In this document: piece after piece, positions 48,401-56,621 of the stretch
Position numbering within the stretch: position 1 is the stretch's first letter
Layout of the letters: each line of letters opens with the position of its first letter
NCBI GenBank assembly: GCA_017829005.1
Contig: JAGAJF010000130.1
Coordinates: 1 to 57,489 of the forward strand
Reading direction: 5' to 3'
From: Oscillospiraceae bacterium
Lineage (GTDB): Bacteria > Bacillota > Clostridia > Oscillospirales > Ruminococcaceae
DNA length: 57,489 nt
The notes under the pieces: model-generated
The model's input: only the letters and a program-made list of their open reading frames with translations
Databases searched by the model: none
Told to the model about the DNA's origin: nothing
Position numbers and translations under genes: made by a program

Positions 48401-49615
48401 TCACTTAGCCGCAATGGCAGGCTCCTTCTCGGTAGAACCGCTGTCCTCGCCGGGCTTGTCCTTGAAAACAACTTTAAGCAGAACGGGTGTGAGGATAGTG
48501 GTAAGCACCACCATAATAACGATGGGAGCGAAGAACTTGTCGCTCATAAGTCCCACAGCCTCGCCCTTGTTGGCAACAATGAGGGCGACCTCTCCTCGTG
48601 AGACCATTCCCACGCCTATCTGCAGCGCTTCCTTATTGCTGTATTTGCAGCATTTTGCGCCCAGACCGCAGCCTATTATCTTTGTGAGGATAGCCACAAC
48701 AGTTATAAGAACGGTAAATAGGATTATCTCCATATTCATCTCGGGGAGAACGACCTTGAGGCCAATGCTTGCGAAGAAAATAGGCGAAAGGAGCAGATAG
48801 GAAAGGGTATCAAAACGCTTGTTGATATAATCCGCCTTCTTTGTTCCCGAAATTGCAAGACCTGCAAAGAATGCGCCTGTGATGTCCGCAACGCCGAAAA
48901 ATTCCTCGGCACAGTAGGAAAGGATAAGGCAGAAGGCAAAGCTTATCACAACGTATCTTCTGAGCTTTACGGGACTGTTGTCCGTCCATTTTTTGAAGAG
49001 GTAGTGATATCCCACCGCAGCCACGAAGGTGAAGGCAAAGAAGCCAAGTATTTTCAGAAGCACAGTGCCTATCTTAACGGTGGGGTCAGCCATACTGATG
49101 ACCATTGTAAGGGCGATAATGCCTAAGATATCGTCGATAATTGCGGCTCCGAGAATTGCATTTCCCGCAGGAGTGGAGAGCTTGCCCATCTCCTTGAGGG
49201 TCTCCACGGTGATACTTACCGAAGTGGCGGTAAGGATAATGCCGATGAAGATATTCTGGAGCATTTTGTTGCCGTCAACACTGTCATTAAAGAAATATGC
49301 CACAGCCGCACCGCCCGCAAGAGGCACAAGCACGCCGATAAGGGCAATAAGGAAGGAAGCCTTGCCCGATTTTTTCAGCTCCTTGATGTCGGTCTCAAAG
49401 CCTGCGGCGAACATCAGCACGATAACGCCCACCTCGGAAAGACAGCTGAGCATTTCGGTAGAGTGGATAAGTCCCAGACAGGCAGGTCCCAGAATAACGC
49501 CCGCCAGCAGCGCGCCCACCACCTGAGGAAGCTTTATTTTCTTGGAAAAAAGTCCCAGCACCTTTGTGCTTATAAGAATAAGGGCTATGGAAAGCAGGTA
49601 CGAATAATCTTCCAT
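48401..49615 (-). CDS. Cation:proton antiporter (CPA2, Kef type)
   Basis: A 404-residue membrane protein with about twelve helices and the CPA2 blocks LPQVVGALLAGVILGPACLGLI, FAAGFETDIKELKKSGKASFLIA, ILTATSVSITVETLKEMGKL, AIIDDILGIIALTMV (the conserved Asp pair) and FFASIGLKVVLPEMN. It has no C-terminal TrkA-N regulatory domain, so it is a NhaS/YjbQ-like exchanger core. It exchanges Na+ or K+ for H+. It has its own promoter and terminator. Confidence 0.9.
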   Translation of the reverse strand: MEDYSYLLSIALILISTKVLGLFSKKIKLPQVVGALLAGVILGPACLGLIHSTEMLSCLSEVGVIVLMFAAGFETDIKELKKSGKASFLIALIGVLVPLAGGAAVAYFFNDSVDGNKMLQNIFIGIILTATSVSITVETLKEMGKLSTPAGNAILGAAIIDDILGIIALTMVISMADPTVKIGTVLLKILGFFAFTFVAAVGYHYLFKKWTDNSPVKLRRYVVISFAFCLILSYCAEEFFGVADITGAFFAGLAISGTKKADYINKRFDTLSYLLLSPIFFASIGLKVVLPEMNMEIILFTVLITVVAILTKIIGCGLGAKCCKYSNKEALQIGVGMVSRGEVALIVANKGEAVGLMSDKFFAPIVIMVVLTTILTPVLLKVVFKDKPGEDSGSTEKEPAIAAK

Positions 49616-50018
49616 AAAAATCGTCCTTTCTAATATATCATTTATTATCAGTCTGAATTATAGCATAATATTTGTGAATATTCAACACTTATTTTATAAA
49701 CCTGAAAATTCTCATTTTTTGTAAAATCTTGATATATATTTAACGTTTATATTGTGTAAAAAGACTGAAATCCAAGAGTAAGCTGTGTGATAAAACAGTG
49801 AAATCATAATGCTGCTATTATGATATGATAACAGCAGTAAGCAATGGAGAAAACCTCTGCGCTATAAAATTTGATAGTTTGTGTGGAATTTATTAAATAC
49901 ATTATGTTTTTTAACATTCGGTTCATAGTAATAAGCTATAATATTAAAGTATATAAATATACGCTGTCAGCAGCTTCTTCACAGCGCCGACAGGGACAAC
50001 TTTTTTAAGGAGAAAACA
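49616..50018. other. 403-nt divergent intergenic region
   Basis: AT-rich, without a supported ORF. It contains the antiporter promoter, a set of competing inverted repeats at 49803-49837 and a consensus -10 (TATAAT, 49937-49942) without a clear -35. A leader with alternative CGCTGT/ACAGCG and CTGTC/GACAG hairpins (about 49971-49993) lies before the GGDEF fusion gene. Confidence 0.55.
49657..49685 (-). promoter_or_regulatory. Sigma-A promoter for cation antiporter
   Basis: Minus strand TTGAAT (49680-49685), 17-nt spacer, TATAAT (49657-49662), with TGC before the -10 (extended). Confidence 0.75.
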
Positions 50019-51965
50019 ATGGGAAAGCGTAAGGTTATCGGTGTAATACTTTCTGAACCCGAGTCCATATATCAGCAGCGTCTGCTCAAGGGCATTTTTA
50101 TGCAGTGCAGAGAATACGGCTATGATGCAGCCGTATTTGCATCGCTCTCAAAGCCCGGAATGTCCTACAAGGATTACCAGGAGGGCGAGGCAAATATATT
50201 TGAGCTCATAAACTTTGACCTTGTGGACGGAGTTATCGTACCGCCCATAACCCTTTCGGGCGACCCGGAGCTTCAGGAACACATTCTCCGTAAGCTGCAG
50301 AAGGAGTGCAGAAAGCCAGTTGTTGCTCTTGATATGCCCTACGGCGATTATCCCGTTGTCTATACCGACGACCGCAGCGCCTTTGCCGCCATAACCGCCC
50401 ATATCATCGACGTCCACGAATGCAGGAGGATTTATTTTCTGACAGGCACAATGGGCTTTACCGTGTCCGAGCAGCGTCTGGCAGGCTATACCGATATAAT
50501 GAAAAAGCGTGATATCCCCGTGGACGACAGTATGATATTTTACGGCGATTTCTGGTATTCGGGAGGCGAAGCCTTAGCCGACAGGATAATTTCGGGAGAA
50601 GTGGAAATGCCCGAAGCCGTGGTATGCGCCAGCGACCATATGGCTATAGGTCTCGTAAACCGCCTTGTGGAAAACGGCATAAAGGTACCCGAACAGGTGA
50701 TCGTAACAGGCTATGACGGCACCGCCGAAGCAGTGCTGAACGATATTTCCATAACCACCTGTATCCCCGATATCGGCAGTACAGCCGCAAAGGCTGTAAA
50801 TGTTCTCAGAGAGCAGATAGAGCCTGAGAGCGAAGTCATTCCCGTCCGTTCGGTCAAGGATAAGGGACTTCGTATCTGCTCCAGCTGCGGCTGTCCCGAA
50901 AATATGGCATATGTTAAGGAATGTCTCAACAATTCTCTTTTCCGTACCAACTGGAATTACAACGATAAAGGGATAGAGGATCGTGTGGATATAAATATGC
51001 TCCTTGAGAGCTATATGTTTGAGAATTTCGCAGGCTCGGAGGATATCGAGGACTGTCTTTACAAAATTTTCGGTTCGGATTATCTTATCAGACCCTACGG
51101 CCGTTTTTACCTCTGTCTCACGGAAGAATGGCTCAACTCCGACGAACAGTCTGCAAAGGGATATCCCGACAAGATGAAAACGGTCATTTACAAACGCCCC
51201 TGGAACGATTCGGGAGACAAATTTGAGGACATTTATTACTCCAACGACAAGGGTGAGGAATTTGATACAAAGCTTATGCTCCCCCGTGTGTGGGAGGAGC
51301 GTGAAGAGCCCTCTGTATTTTATTTCGCACCCGTTCACTACATCAAGGACACTCTGGGCTATTCCGTGATAGAGTGCAGTCTTACAGAGAAGCATATCAT
51401 AGGCAACGTTTACCGCAACTGGCTCAGAAACGTAAGCAGCGCCCTTGAGATGATAAGAGTGCGCACACGTCTGCAGATGTTCTCAGAGAGAGACGCAATG
51501 ACAGGTCTCTATAACAGACGGGGAATGGAAAAGGAGCTTGAAAAGCTGCTCAGAAATGCCAAGCCCTCCGACAAAATGCTTGTGTTCGTAATAGATATGG
51601 ACGGGCTTAAACTCATAAATGACACCTATGGGCATACCGAGGGCGACTACGGTATAAAGACAATCGCCAATGTTTCCCGTCAGATAACCAAAAATGACGA
51701 GATATGCGTAAGGGCGGGCGGTGATGAGTTTTACATAGTCGGCGTGGGTGACTACAGCTCCATCGACGCTCTCATAAGAGTACAATGCTTCAATCAGGCT
51801 ATCGAGGAGACCGACAAGGCGACCACAAAGCCTTATGAGATTTCCGCAAGCATAGGCTACTGCTGCGAGAGCCTTTCCCATCGGATAGCATTTGCAGAGC
51901 TTCTGCGCATTGCCGACGGCAGAATGTATGAGAACAAGGCTGCAAGAAAAAAGCAGAGAAGATAA
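50019..51965 (+). CDS. LacI-type sensor domain fused to GGDEF (diguanylate cyclase)
   Basis: A 648-residue cytoplasmic fusion. Residues 1-285 are a LacI/periplasmic-binding-protein-1 fold (VIGVILSEPESIYQQRLLKGIFMQCREYGYD; NFDLVDGVIVPP; RRIYFLTGTMGFTVSEQRLAGY; PEAVVCASDHMAIGLVNRL). There is no DNA-binding head and no signal peptide. CSSCGC follows near residue 290, then a linker region of about 170 residues and a GGDEF domain from about 485 (DAMTGLYNRRGMEKEL; DMDGLKLINDTYGHTEGDYG; RAGGDEFYIVG, intact active site). The I-site RxxD is absent (TKND). It probably couples a small intracellular ligand, perhaps a sugar, to c-di-GMP synthesis. Confidence 0.88.
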   Translation: MGKRKVIGVILSEPESIYQQRLLKGIFMQCREYGYDAAVFASLSKPGMSYKDYQEGEANIFELINFDLVDGVIVPPITLSGDPELQEHILRKLQKECRKPVVALDMPYGDYPVVYTDDRSAFAAITAHIIDVHECRRIYFLTGTMGFTVSEQRLAGYTDIMKKRDIPVDDSMIFYGDFWYSGGEALADRIISGEVEMPEAVVCASDHMAIGLVNRLVENGIKVPEQVIVTGYDGTAEAVLNDISITTCIPDIGSTAAKAVNVLREQIEPESEVIPVRSVKDKGLRICSSCGCPENMAYVKECLNNSLFRTNWNYNDKGIEDRVDINMLLESYMFENFAGSEDIEDCLYKIFGSDYLIRPYGRFYLCLTEEWLNSDEQSAKGYPDKMKTVIYKRPWNDSGDKFEDIYYSNDKGEEFDTKLMLPRVWEEREEPSVFYFAPVHYIKDTLGYSVIECSLTEKHIIGNVYRNWLRNVSSALEMIRVRTRLQMFSERDAMTGLYNRRGMEKELEKLLRNAKPSDKMLVFVIDMDGLKLINDTYGHTEGDYGIKTIANVSRQITKNDEICVRAGGDEFYIVGVGDYSSIDALIRVQCFNQAIEETDKATTKPYEISASIGYCCESLSHRIAFAELLRIADGRMYENKAARKKQRR

Positions 51966-51971
51966 ATAATA

Positions 51972-52000
51972 ACGGGGCTGCCTGAACAGTCCCGTTTTTT
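51972..52000 (+). terminator. Terminator of the GGDEF fusion gene
   Basis: ACGGG and CTG pair with CAG and CCCGT with one G-T mismatch between; six T follow. It lies 7 nt past the stop and also abuts the convergent gene ending at 52002. Confidence 0.8.
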
Positions 52001-52001
52001 G

Positions 52002-52778
52002 TTACGATTTTTTCTTCTTCATACAAGCTATCAGAATGCCCGAGCCGCCTGCCGCCGCAAGAGCAAGAACTGTGGGAACAAGCATTCCGCTGCTGTCCCC
52101 CTTCTCTTCAAAAACGCTTTCCGAGGTCATAGCCCCTGCGGAAACGTCCTCCCCGAAGGGAGCAGGGTCGGAGGGGTCTGTAAGACAGAACCAGCCGCTG
52201 TTGCCCCAGATGTAGTTCACATAGCCCCATTTGCCGCCCAGCTTGTCGGTGTAAAGGCTGCTTACATAGCGCCCAAAATCCTCGGGGTGACTTTCCATAG
52301 CAATGCTTTCGGTACTGCCGGGGTATTCCCAGAGATAGATGGTACCCTCAGCTCTCAGGGCAGCAAATTCGTCCGTTTTTGCTTCTGTTATCTCTTTCTT
52401 ATGCTCCTCGTTGAAGGAGTAATTGTCATACACAGGCTCAAGTCCCTCAAGGGATATCCACAGAAGCTCATCGTCTCCCTTGAAATCGAAATATCCGCCC
52501 CACTGCACTCCTTTATCATCTGTGTAATAAAGCCCGATAGCGGGAGATACTCCCGTGGACAGCTTACCCGTTTCCTTTCCGCCCGGGTCATCATACACCT
52601 TTGTTTCGGCGGTAAGGGTGTATTTTCGTCCGTCCTTTCCGTAGGGACGGGTAATGTCACCCGAATGGGAATTGAAAAAGCTGTCTCCAGCCGGCTCAAC
52701 GATAATGTCGGCGCTGACCGATGTACCCATTCCTGCAAACAGAAGAACTGCCGCCGCTGTGATAATAAGTTTTTTCAT
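52002..52778 (-). CDS. Exported membrane-anchored protein with SH3-like repeats
   Basis: A 258-residue protein: signal peptide MKKLIITAAAVLLFAGMGTSVSA, two SH3-like beta segments that share a WGGYFDF / WGYVNY core with preceding YTDDKG or YTDKLGG, and a C-terminal helix (MLVPTVLALAAAGGSGILIACM) followed by KKKKS. This is a type I membrane anchor without an LPXTG site. The SH3-like parts suggest binding to wall peptides or polymers. Its promoter block (52813-52847) matches that of the lipoprotein gene at 28915. Function unknown. Confidence 0.75.
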   Translation of the reverse strand: MKKLIITAAAVLLFAGMGTSVSADIIVEPAGDSFFNSHSGDITRPYGKDGRKYTLTAETKVYDDPGGKETGKLSTGVSPAIGLYYTDDKGVQWGGYFDFKGDDELLWISLEGLEPVYDNYSFNEEHKKEITEAKTDEFAALRAEGTIYLWEYPGSTESIAMESHPEDFGRYVSSLYTDKLGGKWGYVNYIWGNSGWFCLTDPSDPAPFGEDVSAGAMTSESVFEEKGDSSGMLVPTVLALAAAGGSGILIACMKKKKS

Positions 52779-52812
52779 ACCGATAATTCCTCCCGTTTTA
52801 ATTTTTCTGTCT

Positions 52813-52847
52813 GTATAATAAACAACTGTGACCGGGAAAATTTTGCA
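52813..52847 (-). promoter_or_regulatory. ECF-sigma-like promoter block, copy 2
   Basis: Minus strand TGCAAAATTTTCCCGG, six more nt, then TTGTTTATTATAC. It aligns without gaps over 35 nt with 30022-30056. It lies 35 nt upstream of the start at 52778. Confidence 0.45.
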
Positions 52848-52871
52848 TATTTTTTCGGGCAGATGAAAATT

Positions 52872-53888
52872 TTACACTGCCCCGTAATTTCTGATAATGA
52901 TATACGCCATATAAGCCCCGTAAAGGGTCACAAGCACAACGCCCTCAGTGCGGGACATCTTCTTTCCCGTAAGATACCAGATATATGCGATAAGGCTCAT
53001 AACGATAAGGATAATTCCGTCTATGACAGCAGAGCCTTCCGCTGCAATGGGAGTTATTACGCCCGAAATGCCCAGGATACAGAGGACATTGAAAATATTT
53101 GAGCCTACCACATTTCCCACAGCCATATCGTTCTCGCCCTTTTTAGCAGCTGTTATTGAGGTAACAAGCTCGGGAAGGCTTGTACCCATTGCACAAATGG
53201 TAAGTCCTGCCAGAGTTTCGCTCATTCCTGCCGCAAGGGCGATGGACTGAGCATTGTCAACAACAAGATTGCCGCCGAGAACAATTCCCAGAACGCCGCC
53301 CCCGATGCCGAGAGCGCATTTCAGGGGAGAAAAATCCGTCTTTGTCTCTTCCTCGTCCCCGCTGTCCTTGCCTGCAAGCTTTATGGAGACAATGATATAA
53401 GCGATAAGGGCTATGATAAGCACTGACGCTTCTACCCTGCTCATAGTACCGTCAAGGATAAATATGACAAAAAGTGCCATTGCCCCGATAGATATGGGAT
53501 AATCACGCTTTGCAACGCTGCTGTTAGTGTCAATGGGCTTTATGGCGGAGCATACGCCAAGCACCATAAGGAGATTAAAGATATTTGAGCCTATGACATT
53601 GCTTATGGCAAGGGAATTGGAGCCGCTCACCGCCGCCGATATGCTTACCGCAAGCTCGGGTGCGCTGGTTCCCATTGCCACGATGGTAAGTCCCACGATG
53701 AGGGAAGGGATTTTAAGCTTTCTTGCAAGAGAACAGCTGCCTTCAACGAAATAGTCCGCTCCGCTTATAAGCATATAAAAGCCTGCAAGGAGCATTATTA
53801 TGCTGAGTATCACCATTTGCGGCAGGGGGAAAATATAGCTTGTTACCACTGCCAAAGCAAGCAGGATAATGTACAGTATCGGTTTCAT
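52872..53888 (-). CDS. Calcium/sodium antiporter (CaCA family, YrbG type)
   Basis: A 338-residue exchanger of about ten helices with the two inverted alpha repeats GTSAPELAVSISAAVSGSNS...NVIGSNIFN and GTSLPELVTSITAAKKGEND...NVVGSNIFN that build the ion site. It exports Ca2+ or other cations in exchange for Na+ or H+. It begins 13 nt after ktrA, with a GGAG site 7 nt before the ATG, and is read as the third gene of the ktrB-ktrA operon. This joins K+ uptake to Ca2+/Na+ exchange in one transcript. Confidence 0.92.
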   Translation of the reverse strand: MKPILYIILLALAVVTSYIFPLPQMVILSIIMLLAGFYMLISGADYFVEGSCSLARKLKIPSLIVGLTIVAMGTSAPELAVSISAAVSGSNSLAISNVIGSNIFNLLMVLGVCSAIKPIDTNSSVAKRDYPISIGAMALFVIFILDGTMSRVEASVLIIALIAYIIVSIKLAGKDSGDEEETKTDFSPLKCALGIGGGVLGIVLGGNLVVDNAQSIALAAGMSETLAGLTICAMGTSLPELVTSITAAKKGENDMAVGNVVGSNIFNVLCILGISGVITPIAAEGSAVIDGIILIVMSLIAYIWYLTGKKMSRTEGVVLVTLYGAYMAYIIIRNYGAV

Positions 53889-53901
53889 ATTCTTTCTCCG
53901 T

Positions 53902-54555
53902 TCACTTTATTTTGCTCAGCAGTTTCTCCATATCACGCTGCTTGCCCAGAACAAGGACATGGTCGCCGTCATCAAAAACATAGTCCGCTCCCGGGAGAGT
54001 AATGACCTCGTCACCCTTTTTAATGGCAAGAATGTTTATCTTGTACTTGTTGCGGATATTCAGCTCTATAATGCTGTGGTTGTCCCATGAGTCGAGAATG
54101 GGTATCTCGTAAATGCCCGTGTCCTCGGATATCTCAGTGTAGTCGAAAATATTGGAAAGGCTGTACTGAACAGCCAGCTTCTCGGCTCTGTCTCTCTCGG
54201 GATATACCACCTCGTCGGCACCGTTTCTGCCGAGAAATTTGGCGTGGATATCGGTGCTTGCCTTGCTCACTACCTTCTTTGCTCCAAGCTCCTTGAGCTG
54301 GCTTGTTATCTCAAGGCTTGCCTGGAAATTGCTTCCGATGCACACAAAGCAGATGTCAAAATTTCTTACGCCAAGGCTTTCCAGTGCCTCTCTTTTGGTG
54401 CAGTCGGCTATCTTTGCATTTACCGAATACTGCATAAATTCACGGATATTGTCCTCGCTGTTGTCCACCACCATAACATCGTTTCCGATCTCCGAAAACT
54501 TTATGGCAAGAGTTTTTCCAAATCTTCCCAGACCAATAATAAGTACCGAACGCAT
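53902..54555 (-). CDS. ktrA: Potassium uptake regulatory subunit (KtrA/TrkA)
   Basis: A 217-residue RCK protein: RSVLIIGLGRFGKTLAIKF (GxGxxG nucleotide site), VMVVDNSEDNIREFM, DFCFV-like FDICFVCIGSNFQASLEIT and a TrkA-C domain from about residue 140 (YEIPILDSWDNHSIIELNIRNKYKINILAI). It gates the KtrB channel by binding ATP/ADP or cyclic di-AMP; the C-terminal domain is the c-di-AMP site in Staphylococcus KtrA. ATG 54555 is used; the frame begins at a TTG that overlaps the GGAG site. It follows ktrB by 19 nt. Confidence 0.92.
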   Translation of the reverse strand: MRSVLIIGLGRFGKTLAIKFSEIGNDVMVVDNSEDNIREFMQYSVNAKIADCTKREALESLGVRNFDICFVCIGSNFQASLEITSQLKELGAKKVVSKASTDIHAKFLGRNGADEVVYPERDRAEKLAVQYSLSNIFDYTEISEDTGIYEIPILDSWDNHSIIELNIRNKYKINILAIKKGDEVITLPGADYVFDDGDHVLVLGKQRDMEKLLSKIK

Positions 54556-54574
54556 AAATTTCTCCAACCTTTCA

Positions 54575-55957
54575 TTATCCTACATTTACCTGCTCAACAG
54601 GATTGTGAACACCCGTAAATTTCTTTGTCCTTGTGAAAATAAGCGCAAAGGAAACGCTGCCAACTCTTCCGCAGTACATAAGAAGGATTATGACCACCCT
54701 GGAAAAGGGTATCAGGTCTCTTGTTATGCCTGTTGTCATTCCAACCGTATTTATCGCCGAGAAGCCCTCAAAAACAACGTCCTTAACCGCAAGCTCGGGC
54801 TGTGCGCCGCTTATGAGAAGTATTCCCGTGAAAACGATGAACAGGTTTATGGCGATGACCGTCAGAGCCTTTGCGGTGATATCCTCCTCGAGACGTCTGC
54901 CGAATACGTCGATGTCCTCGCTGTTTTTCATGCTTGCGATCGCCGCAAAAAACAGCACCGCAACTGTCACAGTCTTAACGCCGCCAGCGGTTGAGCCGGG
55001 GCTGCCGCCGATGAACATATAGATGATGGTCAGTATTGTTCCCCCGGGGCTGAGTGCCGCAGTATCAACGGTATTGAAGCCCGCAGTTCTGGGAGTTACC
55101 GAGTCAAAGAAGGAGTTTAAGAGACTTTGTCCCACCCCTGCACCTGCATTGGTGTAGTTTTGCTCAAAGATGAAAAACAGCGCTGTTCCCATCACGGTGA
55201 GAATTGCGGTGAACACAAGAGCAAGCTTGCTGTGGAGCCTGTACGCCGAAAATTTCAGCTTGTTTTTGGCAATATCGTCCCACACTGAGAAGCCTATGCC
55301 GCCGATAAGCACAAGCATACATACAGTAATGCACACAAGGGGGTCGGAAACAAATTCGCACAGGGAAGAGTATTCCCCGTATTTTCCGTTAAGGTCAAAG
55401 CCTGCGTTGCAGAATGCGGATATGGACATAAACAGTGCATTTCCTATGCCCTCCAGAGGTCCCATTTTCGGTATGAAGCGCACCGCAAGAAGCACGGCTC
55501 CCATGCCCTCGAAGAGAAATGTTCCGAGGGCGATCTTTTTCACCATACGGACAATTCCTGCAAGCTGCATACCGTTAACGCTGTCCTGGAGCACGCTTCT
55601 TTCCTTGAGACCTATCTTTCTGCCCGTTGCCATTGCCGCAAGGGAGATTATGGTCATAAAGCCCAGACCGCCTATCTGTATCAGCAGGATAATCACTATC
55701 TGCCCGAATACAGACCACTGTGTATATGTATCAAACACCGCAAGCCCCGTTACACAGGTGGCGGAGGCGGCGGTGAACATTGCATCAAGAAAACGGGGCG
55801 TTTCCCCTTTTGATGATACGGGAAGCATCAGCAGAAGCGTTCCCAGAAGTATCAATGCCATATAGCCGAATGCGATTATCTGAGCGGAGGAAAGCTTATT
55901 CATTCTCAGCTTTTTTCCGTTTTTTATTCCCTTCAGAGTGTCCCCGAGCTTTCCCAT
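54575..55957 (-). CDS. ktrB: Potassium uptake transmembrane subunit (KtrB/TrkH)
   Basis: A 460-residue K+ translocating subunit with eight core helices arranged as four pore repeats. The filter-like segments are SATCVTGLAVFDTYTQWS, ISAFCNAGFDL, VTPRTAGFNTVDT and FSAINTVGMTTGITRDL. It takes up K+ driven by Na+ or the membrane potential and partners KtrA. It starts at 55957 with AAAGGA upstream and a near-consensus promoter at 55995-56023. First gene of the ktrB-ktrA-CaCA operon. Confidence 0.93.
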   Translation of the reverse strand: MGKLGDTLKGIKNGKKLRMNKLSSAQIIAFGYMALILLGTLLLMLPVSSKGETPRFLDAMFTAASATCVTGLAVFDTYTQWSVFGQIVIILLIQIGGLGFMTIISLAAMATGRKIGLKERSVLQDSVNGMQLAGIVRMVKKIALGTFLFEGMGAVLLAVRFIPKMGPLEGIGNALFMSISAFCNAGFDLNGKYGEYSSLCEFVSDPLVCITVCMLVLIGGIGFSVWDDIAKNKLKFSAYRLHSKLALVFTAILTVMGTALFFIFEQNYTNAGAGVGQSLLNSFFDSVTPRTAGFNTVDTAALSPGGTILTIIYMFIGGSPGSTAGGVKTVTVAVLFFAAIASMKNSEDIDVFGRRLEEDITAKALTVIAINLFIVFTGILLISGAQPELAVKDVVFEGFSAINTVGMTTGITRDLIPFSRVVIILLMYCGRVGSVSFALIFTRTKKFTGVHNPVEQVNVG

Positions 55958-55994
55958 TTTGAATGTCCTTTCAAATCATTAAAGATACACATTT

Positions 55995-56023
55995 ATTTTA
56001 GCACAAGGTCTGTTTTTTGTCAA
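55995..56023 (-). promoter_or_regulatory. Sigma-A promoter for the ktrBA operon
   Basis: Minus strand TTGACA (56018-56023), 17-nt spacer, TAAAAT (55995-56000). It is about 38 nt upstream of the ktrB start. Confidence 0.8.
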
Positions 56024-56086
56024 TTATAAATTCATAGTTTTAATGTATAATATCATAAATGATATTTGAAAGGAACGTGACAGCTT

Positions 56087-56599
56087 ATGATACCTCTTGA
56101 AATAGAGCGGAAATTCCTTATCCGTCAGTCGACAGAGCTTTTTGATAACTGTTCAGAAAAAACGGATATTGTGCAGACCTATCTCGTAAGACCCGACCCG
56201 TCCCTGCAGCGGCGTGTCAGGTCCATGACAACAAATGGCACTGCAAAATATTTTTACACCGAAAAGCGTTTTCTCTCCGCTTCCACCCGTGAAGAGAATG
56301 AACGGGAAATATCCTGTGAAGAATATGAAGCCTTGCTCGGTGAAGCGGATAGGGAGCTTGTTCCCATTATCAAGACAAGGCATATCCTCATATACAAATC
56401 CCAGCGGTTTGAGATCGACTGCTATCCCTTTTCCGACAGCCTCGCTTCTATGGAGCTGGAGCTTTCCGACGAACATCAGGTCATTTATTTCCCGCCCTTT
56501 GCGGATATTATCAAAGAGGTAACGGGCGACAAGCGTTACTCAAATGCCGCCCTTGCAAAAAACGGCTGCTTCCCCGATGAGGAGCAGCAGCCGAAATAA
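56087..56599 (+). CDS. CYTH domain protein (triphosphate-processing)
   Basis: A 170-residue single-domain CYTH protein: PLEIERKFLIRQ (the EIERKF metal/phosphate signature), QTYLVRPDPSLQRRVRSM, YFYTEKRFLSASTREENEREIS, KTRHILIYKSQRFEIDCYPF and LASMELELSDEHQ. The basic and acidic residues alternate along the tunnel as in inorganic triphosphatases. It probably hydrolyses tripolyphosphate or a nucleoside triphosphate in the cytoplasm. It has an AAAGGA site upstream. Its last codons contain the hairpin that terminates the convergent M23 gene. Confidence 0.88.
   Translation: MIPLEIERKFLIRQSTELFDNCSEKTDIVQTYLVRPDPSLQRRVRSMTTNGTAKYFYTEKRFLSASTREENEREISCEEYEALLGEADRELVPIIKTRHILIYKSQRFEIDCYPFSDSLASMELELSDEHQVIYFPPFADIIKEVTGDKRYSNAALAKNGCFPDEEQQPK
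56557..56593 (-). terminator. Terminator of M23 gene, inside the CYTH gene
   Basis: Minus strand CGGCTGCT (56586-56593) pairs perfectly with AGCAGCCG (56563-56570), then TTTTTT. It lies within the last codons of the convergent CYTH gene. Confidence 0.8.
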
Positions 56600-56621
56600 T
56601 AATTTTTCAACGGTTTCCGAA

